A DNA stretch of 46,149 bases from Armatimonadota bacterium (GCA_031081585.1 JAVHLY010000016.1:21343-67491); one strand, 5' to 3'. Counted from the stretch's first letter, positions 11,176-18,273 are shown. The notes: a model not told the origin generated them from the sequence alone. Made by a program: numbers and translations.

Positions 11176-11973
11176 TCATGACGTGAAGATGGCTCCCAGG
11201 TGGGCGATCCCGTCCTCGGTCAGCGTGCGCTTCCCGGAGCCCCGGTGCTGCACGAGGCCGAGCGACTCGAGGGCGACGAGTTCCCGGTAGGCGGTGCTGT
11301 GGCTGATGTCCAGCTCTTTGGCGATGCTGGTCGGTCCGGCCGCGCCCAGCTCGCCAATGAGTAGGAGGATCTTCTTCTGCCGGGACGTGAGCTCTGCCGG
11401 GTCCGGGCGTCGCCCGGCCGGCGGGCCGGGGGGCGCGGCCGGGCGCGCCAGGCTGAGGGTGACAACGGTCCCGCCATCCAGGTTGTCCTCCAGCGTCAGG
11501 GTCCCGCCGAGGAAGGTCAGTTGCTCGCGGGCGACGGGCAGGCCCGAGCCCACGCCGCGGATGTAGCGGCGCATCTCGGCGGAGGCGGTGGTAAACCCCG
11601 GCAGGAGGGCCCGCTCCTTGTCGCGGATACCCGGTCCTTGATCGGCGATGCGGATCGTGTTGCCGTCGTCGAGGATGCTGATCACGGCGTTGTGGAAGTA
11701 GGCATGGATGAGGTTCTCCACGATCTCCCGGATGACCACAAAAGGGATACGGCCCCCGCGGGCCTGCGACTGCGTGTAGGTCGTCGTCGCCAGGTCGTCG
11801 ATGAGGGCCTTGAGGTCGCCGCCCGTCAGCGAGATCACCCGCGGCGTGGCCAGCGGCGAGTCGTACACCGCCAGCCGGACCTCGGGGTCGACCTCGGCAT
11901 CCTCCGCGCCTCCCCTGGCTGCTTCCCGCAGCCGGCGGAGGGCATCACGGATCGTCGTCGGCTCAACCGACAT
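11176..11973 (-). CDS. GHKL-type ATPase fused to a winged-helix DNA-binding domain
   Basis: 265 aa. Residues about 85-185 are a HATPase_c (Bergerat) fold like that of SpoIIAB/RsbW and histidine kinases: the N box is REIVENLIHAYFHN, the G1 box ADQGPGI and the G2 box RGVGSGLPVA. There is no dimerisation/phospho-acceptor domain. After a Pro-rich linker the C-terminus (about 205-262) is a winged helix: SRQKKILLLIGELG, then SIAKELDISHSTAYRELVALESLGLV. So this is a one-protein ATP-binding transcription regulator. It lies between oriC and dnaA and points the same way as dnaA. A 12-bp tandem repeat (12019-12042) is upstream. Target genes are unknown; dnaA is the obvious candidate. The ATG at 11973 lacks a clear ribosome-binding site. 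Confidence 0.78.
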   Translation of the reverse strand: MSVEPTTIRDALRRLREAARGGAEDAEVDPEVRLAVYDSPLATPRVISLTGGDLKALIDDLATTTYTQSQARGGRIPFVVIREIVENLIHAYFHNAVISILDDGNTIRIADQGPGIRDKERALLPGFTTASAEMRRYIRGVGSGLPVAREQLTFLGGTLTLEDNLDGGTVVTLSLARPAAPPGPPAGRRPDPAELTSRQKKILLLIGELGAAGPTSIAKELDISHSTAYRELVALESLGLVQHRGSGKRTLTEDGIAHLGAIFTS

Positions 11974-12018
11974 GACGCATGTTTTCTGGGATGGTCGGAA
12001 TTCCTACTGTCCCGGCCG

Positions 12019-12042
12019 GTGTTCGAGTCTGTGTTCGGGTCT
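12019..12042. repeat. Two tandem 12-bp repeats upstream of the GHKL regulator
   Basis: GTGTTCGAGTCT (12019-12030) is directly followed by GTGTTCGGGTCT (12031-12042), differing at one base. The pair is 46 bp upstream of the start codon at 11973, a place where an operator for that gene would be expected. Confidence 0.6.
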
Positions 12043-12082
12043 TTTCATGCCAGCCATGCGGCAGGCTGAAGATCACCGGAAA

Positions 12083-12354
12083 TGTGGATATCGCCGTCCC
12101 GGGCAGTGCGGGTTTCGGCGGGGGTATCCGCTCTTCCTGCGGGGCGGATGGGGAGGAAACCCTTTGGTTGCGCGGGCGTTTGCGGACTTGTCCACAGGTG
12201 TGGGCAAGGCTGTGGACAGACCTGGGGGGTTGTGGGCAGAGGAATGGGATCGCGGGGTCGACAGACCCGGGTAATGGGTGCCTGGGCGCCGGCTGATGGG
12301 ACGGTCCCGGCCGGATTGTGGACAGAACCCGGTGTTATCCACAGATTGTCCACA
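12083..12354. other. oriC: Replication origin oriC (DnaA-box cluster)
   Basis: Within the 484-bp gap between the GHKL gene and rpmH lie at least eight DnaA-box-like 9-mers. Plus strand: TTGTCCACA 12188-12196, TTATCCACA 12335-12343 (perfect) and TTGTCCACA 12346-12354. Minus strand: ATATCCACA 12091-12083, TTGCCCACA 12207-12199, CTGTCCACA 12219-12211, CTGCCCACA 12239-12231 and CTGTCCACA 12325-12317. Gene orientation diverges exactly here. The rest of the gap contains the rpmH promoter and no credible coding sequence. No long AT-rich unwinding stretch is seen inside the cluster; the best candidate is the dnaA-dnaN gap. Confidence 0.9.
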
Positions 12355-12389
12355 GTCCACCCGCTCCATTCCCGTTGCCGCACTGTTCA

Positions 12390-12419
12390 TTGAAGCCCGG
12401 ATGCGCGGTGTGGTATAAG
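12390..12419 (+). promoter_or_regulatory. Promoter of the rpmH-rnpA-yidD-yidC-jag operon
   Basis: TTGAAG (12390-12395), 18-bp spacer, TATAAG (12414-12419). The predicted start is about 30 nt before the rpmH ATG. It abuts the right edge of the DnaA-box cluster, so DnaA binding could affect it. Confidence 0.6.
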
Positions 12420-12457
12420 AAAGCGGGACTTTTACCCCCTTTCCCGACCGGAGTGGT

Positions 12458-12595
12458 ATGGTCAAACGGACTTATCAACCGAAACGGCGGCGGCGTCAGC
12501 GCGTCCACGGGTTTCTGGCCCGGATGCGAACTCCGGGGGGGCGCAGGGTGTTGAAGCGCCGTCGTGCCAAGGGTCGCCGCCGCATCGCTCTTTGA
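12458..12595 (+). CDS. rpmH: 50S ribosomal protein L34
   Basis: 45 aa, extremely Arg/Lys-rich: begins [13 protein letters not shown], then [26 protein letters not shown], the L34 signature. It is a component of the large ribosomal subunit. GGAG lies 4 nt before the ATG. The last 11 codons overlap the open frame of rnpA, and the stop codon sits inside an 11-bp tandem duplication (12590-12611). First gene rightwards of oriC, as in most bacteria. Confidence 0.96.
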   Translation: MVKRTYQPKRRRRQRVHGFLARMRTPGGRRVLKRRRAKGRRRIAL

Positions 12596-13037
12596 GCTTG
12601 CTTTGAGCTTGTGCCCATCTGAGGGGACCGCTCCCGCGAGCCAGGGCCGGGCAGGACGATCGACGGGGCGCCTGAGCACGCAACAGGACTTCCAGGCTGT
12701 CTACCGGCTGGGACGCCGGGCGTCTACACCCCTCCTCACGGCGTACGTGCGTCCGGGCACCGGTCCGGTCCGGTTGGGCATCGTGGTGCACCGGCGGGTG
12801 GGAGGCGCGGTGACCCGTAATCGGGTCCGGCGACGGGTTCGGGAGGCATTCCTCCGGGTCAGTCCCCGGCTGGTGGGCGGGGGCGATGTCGTCCTGGCTC
12901 CGCGTCCGGAGGCGCTGGAGGCCCCGTTCCCGGAGCTCGTCAGGGCCGTCGCCAGGGCGCTGGCGGTCGGCGGGATGCCATCCAGGGAAGAGTTCGACCG
13001 GGATCCCAGACCGGGAGCCGGAGAGCGCGACCTATGA
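12564..13037 (+). CDS. rnpA: Ribonuclease P protein component
   Basis: Protein cofactor of the RNA enzyme that trims tRNA 5' leaders. The core is clear: [19 protein letters not shown], then [27 protein letters not shown] with the RNR motif that contacts P RNA. The frame opens at a GTG at 12564 inside rpmH (157 aa), 32 bp of overlap. No ATG or GTG lies between that GTG and the core; TTG codons at 12603 and 12609 are alternatives giving about 144 or 142 aa. RnpA is usually about 110-130 aa, so the N-terminal extension is uncertain. It ends in ATGA overlap with yidD. Confidence 0.9.
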   Translation: MPRVAAASLFELALSLCPSEGTAPASQGRAGRSTGRLSTQQDFQAVYRLGRRASTPLLTAYVRPGTGPVRLGIVVHRRVGGAVTRNRVRRRVREAFLRVSPRLVGGGDVVLAPRPEALEAPFPELVRAVARALAVGGMPSREEFDRDPRPGAGERDL

Positions 13038-13330
13038 GGGGTCCTGGAGGAGGGGCGGAGATGGTCGCGGGGCGGGGCCCTGGACAGCCCTGGCCGGTGG
13101 CGGTACAGATGACCCGGCTGGTGCAGACCATGCTGGTAGCTGCCATCCGCCTCTATCAGGTGGTCCTCTCCCCGCTGCTGGGAAAGCGCTGTCGGTTCTA
13201 CCCCAGCTGCTCCTCCTACGCCCTGGAGGCGGTCGGGCGCCACGGGCCCTGGCGGGGGAGTTTGCTGGCGGTCCGCAGGCTGCTGCGTTGCCACCCCTTC
13301 CATCCTGGGGGGTACGACCCGGTCCCATAG
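13034..13330 (+). CDS. yidD: Membrane protein insertion efficiency factor YidD
   Basis: The family core is unmistakable: [30 protein letters not shown] then GHGPW-like [30 protein letters not shown], with the three conserved Cys. YidD is a small membrane-peripheral protein that aids YidC-dependent insertion; yidC follows 9 bp later. The ATG at 13034 overlaps the rnpA stop (ATGA). Family members usually begin close to the IRLYQ segment, so the ATG at 13109 (MTRLVQTML) is an alternative giving 73 aa. Confidence 0.93.
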   Translation: MRGPGGGAEMVAGRGPGQPWPVAVQMTRLVQTMLVAAIRLYQVVLSPLLGKRCRFYPSCSSYALEAVGRHGPWRGSLLAVRRLLRCHPFHPGGYDPVP

Positions 13331-13339
13331 GAGAGTCCG

Positions 13340-14029
13340 GTGCTGCGACCGATCGAAGACGCCCTTGCGGCCGTCATCCATGCCCTGACCGCCTGGACGG
13401 GCAGTGTGGGGCTGGCGGTCGTCCTCATGACCGTCCTGATCCGCCTGGTCCTCCACCCGCTGACCCGGTGGAGCCTGAACTCCATGAAGCGCATGCAGGC
13501 CCTCATGCCTCAGATCGAGGTCCTGCGCCGCAAGTACAAGGACGACCCCCAGCAGGCCAACCTCGAGATCATGAAGCTCTACCGGAGCAGCGGGGCCAAC
13601 CCCTTTACCGGTTGCCTACCGCTGTTCATCCAATTTCCCGTCCTCATTGCGCTCTTCCGCGTCTTGCAGCGGCAGGAGCTGTTCGCCGCCCAGACCTTCC
13701 TGGGGATTCCGCTGGACTCCCGTCCGTCGCTCTCGGCCATTGCGGACAACCCCGTCCTGCTGGTCATCCCCGTGCTCATGGGCGTGACGACCTATCTCCA
13801 GCAACGCCTGAGCATCACCGACCCGCAGCAGGCCCGCATGTTCGTCATCATGCCGATCCTCTTCGCCTGGTTCAGCTTGAGCTTCCCCGTGGGCCTCTCG
13901 TTGTACTGGATCGTCTCGACGGTGGTGTACATTGGGGAATACCTCCTGGTGGTCGGTCCTCCTCGCCGTTCGGCTTCGGCCCGCGCCCCCGCCCGACGAG
14001 CTGCGAAGACGGCGGAGAAGCGGTCCTAG
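13340..14029 (+). CDS. yidC: YidC/Oxa1-family membrane protein insertase (short form)
   Basis: 229 aa. Inserts membrane proteins alone or with SecYEG. Hydrophobic segments lie near residues 22-42, 89-109, 137-155 and 168-200, and the groove Arg is R35 in MTVLIRLVLHPLTRW. The cytoplasmic hairpin KRMQALMPQIEVLRRKYKDD and the motif NPFTGCLPLFIQFPVLIALF are typical. It has no large periplasmic P1 domain, matching Bacillota, Actinobacteria and chloroplast forms rather than proteobacterial YidC. The tail is rich in Arg/Ala/Lys. GTG start with AGGAGAG upstream. Confidence 0.95.
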   Translation: MLRPIEDALAAVIHALTAWTGSVGLAVVLMTVLIRLVLHPLTRWSLNSMKRMQALMPQIEVLRRKYKDDPQQANLEIMKLYRSSGANPFTGCLPLFIQFPVLIALFRVLQRQELFAAQTFLGIPLDSRPSLSAIADNPVLLVIPVLMGVTTYLQQRLSITDPQQARMFVIMPILFAWFSLSFPVGLSLYWIVSTVVYIGEYLLVVGPPRRSASARAPARRAAKTAEKRS

Positions 14030-14090
14030 GGGTGTAGCCAGTACGGCAGAGCAGCGGGCACCGGAAACGGAGGTCGACAGGAGACGTCGC

Positions 14091-15131
14091 ATGAAGAGCC
14101 CCCAGCACGAAATGCGGACGGTTGAGGAGGTCGGCCGGACCGTCGAAGAAGCGGTCGAGCGGGCCATCGCCCACCTGGGTGTCGCCAGGGATCGCGTCCA
14201 GGTGGATGTGCTGGATGAAGGGAGCCGTGGCGTCCTCGGGCTCGGCGCGCGCGAGGCGCGCGTCCGGGTGACGGTGCAGCCCGGGGCGGACGAGGTCGTG
14301 ACGACGATTCTGGAGGGGCTCCTGGAGCACATGGGGGCCGAGGCTGCCGTGCAGGCCCAGGAGGAAGGCGGGGTGCTGCGCGTGCGCGTGGAGGGGGACC
14401 AGCTGGGAAGCCTCATCGGCAGACGGGGGCAGACGCTCTCCGCGCTCGAGCACCTGCTGGGGGTTATGGCCGCACGGCGGCTGGGGCGGCTGATCCGGTT
14501 GGAGCTGGACGTCCAGGGGTACCGGGAGCGGCGCCGGGCGGCCCTGGAAGCCCTGGCCCGGCGGACGGCGGAGCGGGTCGTGCGACAGCAGCGGGAGATC
14601 GCCCTGGAGCCCATGGAGGCCCGGGAGCGACGGATCGTGCACATGGCGTTGCAGGACCATCCCGCGGTGGTGACCGTGAGCCGCGGCGAGGGGGAGTGGC
14701 GGCGGGTCGTCGTCCTTCCACGTGAAAAGGCGGGCCCGCCCGAGGAGGTGGGCGAGCAGGAACCCCTCAACGCCCGATATCGTTTCGGCGAGCGGACGCG
14801 ACGCCCTGAGCAGGGAGGATCCCCACAGCGTTCTGACCGCGGGCGGAGGACGTGGCCGGGGAATCGAGAGCGGACAGCTCAGGGACGCAGGCCGAGGCCT
14901 CCCCGTCCAGGCGCGACTCCTGGGGCTGACCGACATGGGCAGGGATACGGTCCTCGCATGGGCCGCGCCCCCGTCGTCCCACCATGGGCCGCACCCTCCC
15001 GCGGCACGGAGAAGGAGGGCCCGCCGGGCCGCCGCCCGGAGGGGCTTCCCGCGGATGAGGAGTTGGAGGCAGAGATCGAAGCGCTGGCCCGAAGGATGGG
15101 ACGGTCGCCCGAAGACGATCAGTCGAAGTAG
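14091..15131 (+). CDS. khpB: Jag/KhpB RNA-binding protein with long C-terminal extension
   Basis: 346 aa from the ATG at 14091 (AGGAGACG upstream). Order: Jag-N domain (RTVEEVGRTVEEAVERAIAHLG, then DVLDEGSRGVLGLGAREARV), KH domain with GSLIGRRGQTLSALEHLL (GxxGxxG-type loop), and R3H domain with EARERRIVHMALQDHP. KhpB binds many RNAs, often as a heterodimer with KhpA, and influences cell elongation and division. After residue 225 come about 120 residues of low-complexity Arg/Pro/Gly-rich sequence with weaker third-position GC, ending in an acidic helix ADEELEAEIEALARRMG. Typical Jag is about 200-250 aa. Part of the yidD-yidC-jag operon. Confidence 0.92.
   Translation: MKSPQHEMRTVEEVGRTVEEAVERAIAHLGVARDRVQVDVLDEGSRGVLGLGAREARVRVTVQPGADEVVTTILEGLLEHMGAEAAVQAQEEGGVLRVRVEGDQLGSLIGRRGQTLSALEHLLGVMAARRLGRLIRLELDVQGYRERRRAALEALARRTAERVVRQQREIALEPMEARERRIVHMALQDHPAVVTVSRGEGEWRRVVVLPREKAGPPEEVGEQEPLNARYRFGERTRRPEQGGSPQRSDRGRRTWPGNRERTAQGRRPRPPRPGATPGADRHGQGYGPRMGRAPVVPPWAAPSRGTEKEGPPGRRPEGLPADEELEAEIEALARRMGRSPEDDQSK
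14714..14729. promoter_or_regulatory. Imperfect parS-like site inside khpB
   Basis: CCTTCCACGTGAAAAG keeps the core TTCCACGTGAAA of the parS consensus TGTTTCACGTGAAACA (11 of 16 positions by eye). It lies about 2.4 kb from oriC and 2.2 kb upstream of parB. ParB clusters commonly have several parS sites near the origin. Weaker than the site at 15873. Confidence 0.4.
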
Positions 15132-15156
15132 CCGGGCCTGGCGCAAGGGGGTCTGA

Positions 15157-15885
15157 CTGGCCCACCCCTCCGAATCTCCCCGGGAACTCATCCTCGAGGG
15201 TGCTCGAGCTCTCCGCCTCGAAGTCCCACCTGAGGCGCTCGGACGCCTGCTCGCCTACGCCAGGCTCGTGCTGGAGTGGCGCGACCGGGCCAGCCTGACC
15301 GCCTATGGGGCCCTGGAGGTGATCGCACGGTGCCTGGTGGTGGAGTCGCTCTTCTGCCTGGCCGCGTTCCCCTTTCCCCCTCGCGCCCGAGTCATCGACA
15401 TCGGCACCGGGGCCGGCTTCCCGGGGGTCCCCCTGGCAGTCCTCCGTCCGGACCTGGACGTCACGCTTCTGGAGGCTTCCCGGCGGAAGGTGGCGTTCCT
15501 GGAGATGGCCACTCAGGCGATCGGCCTTGCCGTCCGGATCATCCACGGAAGAGCCGAAGACATCGCCCGGCAGCAGGAGCACCGCGAGGGGTATGGAGTG
15601 GTCGTCTCCCGTGCCGCCGCCCCCCTGCGAATCATCCTGGAGCTAGCCCTCCCGCTGCTGGCTGTTGGAGGTGCTGGTCTCTTCTCCTCCGGCGCAAGAG
15701 CCGCCGAAGAGGTGGCCTCTGCTGGCGCTCACCTGGCTGCCCTTGGAGGGGTCCTGGGCTCCGTCTGGTTGCCTCCTCCGGCCCTGGAGACGGTCTCGCG
15801 GGTGGTCGTGGTCACCAAGGTGGCTCGAACGCCGGAGAGGTTCCCCCGTCGCTTTCAGCGGATGCGTCGCGACGTTTTCACGTGA
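15157..15885 (+). CDS. rsmG: 16S rRNA (guanine-527-N7)-methyltransferase RsmG, probable CTG start
   Basis: SAM-dependent methyltransferase of 16S rRNA G527. SAM-binding motif VIDIGTGAGFPGVPLAVL, then VTLLEASRRKVAFLEM, and SRAAAPL near the active site. The frame opens after a TGA at 15154-15156; the next in-frame ATG/GTG/TTG is the GTG at 15268. That GTG would cut into the conserved N-terminal helical region (PPEALGRLLAYARLVLEW). I therefore infer the CTG at 15157, which has AAGGGGG five nt upstream, giving 242 aa, the family's usual size being 210-240. mnmE and mnmG, its usual neighbours in many phyla, are absent. Confidence 0.88.
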   Translation: MAHPSESPRELILEGARALRLEVPPEALGRLLAYARLVLEWRDRASLTAYGALEVIARCLVVESLFCLAAFPFPPRARVIDIGTGAGFPGVPLAVLRPDLDVTLLEASRRKVAFLEMATQAIGLAVRIIHGRAEDIARQQEHREGYGVVVSRAAAPLRIILELALPLLAVGGAGLFSSGARAAEEVASAGAHLAALGGVLGSVWLPPPALETVSRVVVVTKVARTPERFPRRFQRMRRDVFT

Positions 15886-15890
15886 AAACG
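15873..15890. promoter_or_regulatory. parS: parS centromere-like palindrome
   Basis: CGTTTTCACGTGAAAACG is a perfect 18-bp palindrome that contains the parS core TTTCACGTGAAA; only the outermost positions differ from TGTTTCACGTGAAACA. It covers the rsmG stop codon and lies 75 bp upstream of parA, 3.6 kb from oriC. ParB would load here. Confidence 0.8.
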
Positions 15891-15964
15891 GGGGGAGGAG
15901 GCGAGGTAGCTCCGGCGAAGAAGCCAGGAGGTCGCAGCAGCCTTACGGCACCTTTCGTCGCACC

Positions 15965-16756
15965 GTGCATCGGACTATCGCCATCGTGAACCAGAAAGGC
16001 GGGGTGGGGAAATCCACCACCGCCGTGAACTTAGGGACTGCGCTTGCCCTCGAGGGTCTGCGGGTACTCGTCGTAGACCTCGACCCCCAGGCCAATGCCA
16101 CGAGCGGGCTGGGCGTCCCCAAGCCTCCCGCGCGCGCTTCCATCTACCACGTCCTCATCGAGGGAACCTCGCTGGAGCAGGTGATCGTCCCGACCGCCGT
16201 GCCGGGCGTCTTCCTGGTCCCCTCGAACATCCACCTGGCCGGAGCCGAGGTCGAACTGGTCCCCATGCTCTCCCGGGAGACCCGGCTGCGGGAGGCCCTG
16301 GGTGCGCTGCGCGAGGCCTACGACGTCATCCTGCTCGACTGCCCGCCTTCGCTCGGCCTGTTGACGATCAACGCGCTGACGGCGGCGCAGGAAGTGCTGA
16401 TCCCTATCCAGTGCGAGTACTACGCCCTCGAGGGGCTGAGTCAGCTCCTGGACTCCATCGGCCTCGTCCGCCGCCACCTGAACTCGCAGCTGGAGGTCAC
16501 CGGTGTCCTCCTGACGATGTACGACAGCCGGACCAGGCTCTCCGATCAGGTCGCAGACGAAGTCCGCGGGTTCTTCAAAGAACGGGTCTACCGGACGATT
16601 ATTCCCAGGAGTGTGCGATTGGCGGAGGCTCCCAGCCATGGCCTCCCCATCGCCCTGTACGATCCCGGCTCGCGCGGCGCGGAGGCGTATGCCGAGCTGG
16701 CCAAGGAGGTCATGACCCGTGGACGACCGGTTGGGGTCATCGAGCACGTCGGCTGA
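15965..16756 (+). CDS. parA: Chromosome partitioning ATPase ParA/Soj
   Basis: 263 aa from the GTG at 15965, where homology starts (HRTIAIVNQKGGVGKSTTA). The deviant Walker A KGGVGKST is at residues 11-18, the second motif is VVDLDPQANATSGLG and Walker B-like DVILLDCPPSLGLLT. ParA forms ATP-dependent gradients on DNA that drive ParB-parS segregation, and Soj also modulates DnaA. The tail overlaps parB by 38 bp. No clear ribosome-binding site precedes the GTG; the open frame continues upstream through the parS region without homology. Confidence 0.95.
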   Translation: MHRTIAIVNQKGGVGKSTTAVNLGTALALEGLRVLVVDLDPQANATSGLGVPKPPARASIYHVLIEGTSLEQVIVPTAVPGVFLVPSNIHLAGAEVELVPMLSRETRLREALGALREAYDVILLDCPPSLGLLTINALTAAQEVLIPIQCEYYALEGLSQLLDSIGLVRRHLNSQLEVTGVLLTMYDSRTRLSDQVADEVRGFFKERVYRTIIPRSVRLAEAPSHGLPIALYDPGSRGAEAYAELAKEVMTRGRPVGVIEHVG

Positions 16757-17666
16757 GCACCGGCGTCGAGCGCTCGGGCGTGGGTTGAGCGCGCTGCTGG
16801 GCCGGGAGGCGCTCGACGAGGGCGCGGTGCGGGAGATTGCCATCAGCGACATCCGTCCCGGTCCCTTCCAGCCCAGGGGCCCCGTCGCGGCCGAGGATCT
16901 GGCCGACCTGATCGCATCCGTCCGCGAGCGCGGCGTCATCCAGCCCGTGGTGGTGCGGCCTGTGGAGGACGGCTACGAGCTGGTGGCAGGCGAACGACGG
17001 TGGCGGGCGGCGGTGGCGGCCGGCCTGGCCGTCCTCCCGGCCGTGGTGCGGCGCCTGTCCGATCAGGAAGCCCTCGAGGTGGCCCTGATCGAGAACCTCC
17101 TGCGGGAGGACCTCTCGCCGCTCGAGCGCGCGCGCGCCTACCGGCGTCTCCACCAGGAGTTCGGCCTGACGCAAGAACAGATCGCCGCCCGTCTCCACCG
17201 CAGCCCCTCCAGTGTGGCCAACACGCTGCGGCTCCTCCACCTCCCCCCGGAGGTCCAGCACGCCCTGGAGCAGGGTCGGCTGACCGAGGGACACGGCAGG
17301 GCCTTGCTCGGTCTGGCCGACGAGGAGGCGATCGTGGCGGCGGCCCGGGAGGTGCAGCGGCGCAACCTCACGGTGAGGCAGGCCGAGCGCCTGGTCAGGC
17401 GGTGGGGTGCAGGGCCCCGCCGGCGTGGTCGACCGCACAATCTGGACCTCCAGGCGGTGGAGGAGGAGTTGACCGCCCGGTTCAAGACCCGGGTCACCAT
17501 CACGGGCGGGCGGCGCGGGGGGCGCATTGCCATCGCCTTCTACAGCTTGGAGGACCTGGACCGGCTGGTCGCCCTGCTCCAGCAGGCTGCCGAGGCCGCA
17601 TCCAGGCCGGATTCGGCCCCTCCTCCGGTCGCCCCCACGCCGGTAGCCTCTACCCCTCTCGGGTGA
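16719..17666 (+). CDS. parB: Chromosome partitioning protein ParB/Spo0J
   Basis: 315 aa. CTP-dependent DNA clamp that loads at parS. LGRGLSALLG is the N-terminal ParA-stimulating segment. The CTP-binding domain follows with IRPGPFQPRG, GVIQPVVVRPVEDGYELVAG and GERRWRAA (91-98), then LIENLLREDLSPLERA. The helix-turn-helix that reads parS is LTQEQIAARLHRSPSSVANTL, and the C-terminal dimer domain starts about residue 250. A strong AAGGAGG precedes the GTG start within parA. Confidence 0.95.
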   Translation: MDDRLGSSSTSAEHRRRALGRGLSALLGREALDEGAVREIAISDIRPGPFQPRGPVAAEDLADLIASVRERGVIQPVVVRPVEDGYELVAGERRWRAAVAAGLAVLPAVVRRLSDQEALEVALIENLLREDLSPLERARAYRRLHQEFGLTQEQIAARLHRSPSSVANTLRLLHLPPEVQHALEQGRLTEGHGRALLGLADEEAIVAAAREVQRRNLTVRQAERLVRRWGAGPRRRGRPHNLDLQAVEEELTARFKTRVTITGGRRGGRIAIAFYSLEDLDRLVALLQQAAEAASRPDSAPPPVAPTPVASTPLG

Positions 17667-17685
17667 GGCCGCCCTGGGCCGGGCC

Positions 17686-18273
17686 GTGACCCGCGAGGAG
17701 GCCTGGGAGCTCCTCTGCCGGTGGGTCCAAAGTCCGGCGCTCAGGCGCCACCTGCTGGGGGTGGAGGCGGCCATGCGCGCCTACGCCCGGCGGTTGGGCG
17801 GTGACCCTGACCTCTGGGGGCTGGCCGGGCTCCTCCACGACCTCGACTACGAGCGCCATCCCTCCCAGGAAGCGGGCCACCCCTACCGCGGGGCGGAGGC
17901 CCTCCAGGCGGCCGGTGCCCCTCCGGAGGTCGTCCGGGCTGTCCTGGCCCACGCCGACTATACGGGCGTGACCAGGGAAACACCCATGGAGAAGGCGCTC
18001 TTCGCCTGTGACGAGCTCGTGGGGTTCCTGATCGCCGTCGCCCTCTCCCGCCCGGGACGGACCATCGCCGAGGTGGACGTCCCGGCGGTCTTGAAGAAAC
18101 TCAAGGAGAAGGCCTTCGCGCGCGGGGTGAATCGCGAAGAGCTCAGGCGGGGCGCTGCTGAGCTCGGGGTGCCGTTTGAGAAGCACATCCAGGTGGTGCT
18201 GGAGGCCCTCCAGGCAGAGGCGCCGGCGCTGGGCCTCGCCGGCGAGGCATCGGTCCCACCGGGGTCCGGTTAG
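17686..18273 (+). CDS. HD-domain hydrolase (COG2316-like)
   Basis: 195 aa. The metal-binding HD motif is in LAGLLHDLDYERHP, with the upstream helix RRHLLGVEAAMRAYARRLG and the later His-Ala-Asp in VLAHADYTG. This pattern (LxHDxDYExxP) is that of a small family of predicted HD phosphohydrolases of unknown substrate. The C-terminal third has KKLKEKAFARGVNREEL, also shared by the family. GTG start 19 bp after parB, same direction; read as part of the par transcript. Substrate cannot be predicted. Confidence 0.78.
   Translation: MTREEAWELLCRWVQSPALRRHLLGVEAAMRAYARRLGGDPDLWGLAGLLHDLDYERHPSQEAGHPYRGAEALQAAGAPPEVVRAVLAHADYTGVTRETPMEKALFACDELVGFLIAVALSRPGRTIAEVDVPAVLKKLKEKAFARGVNREELRRGAAELGVPFEKHIQVVLEALQAEAPALGLAGEASVPPGSG

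Noticed and set aside
12073-12465. 130-codon minus-strand frame through oriC
   Set aside because: Runs across the DnaA boxes and the rpmH promoter; the protein is low complexity and no start site is supported.
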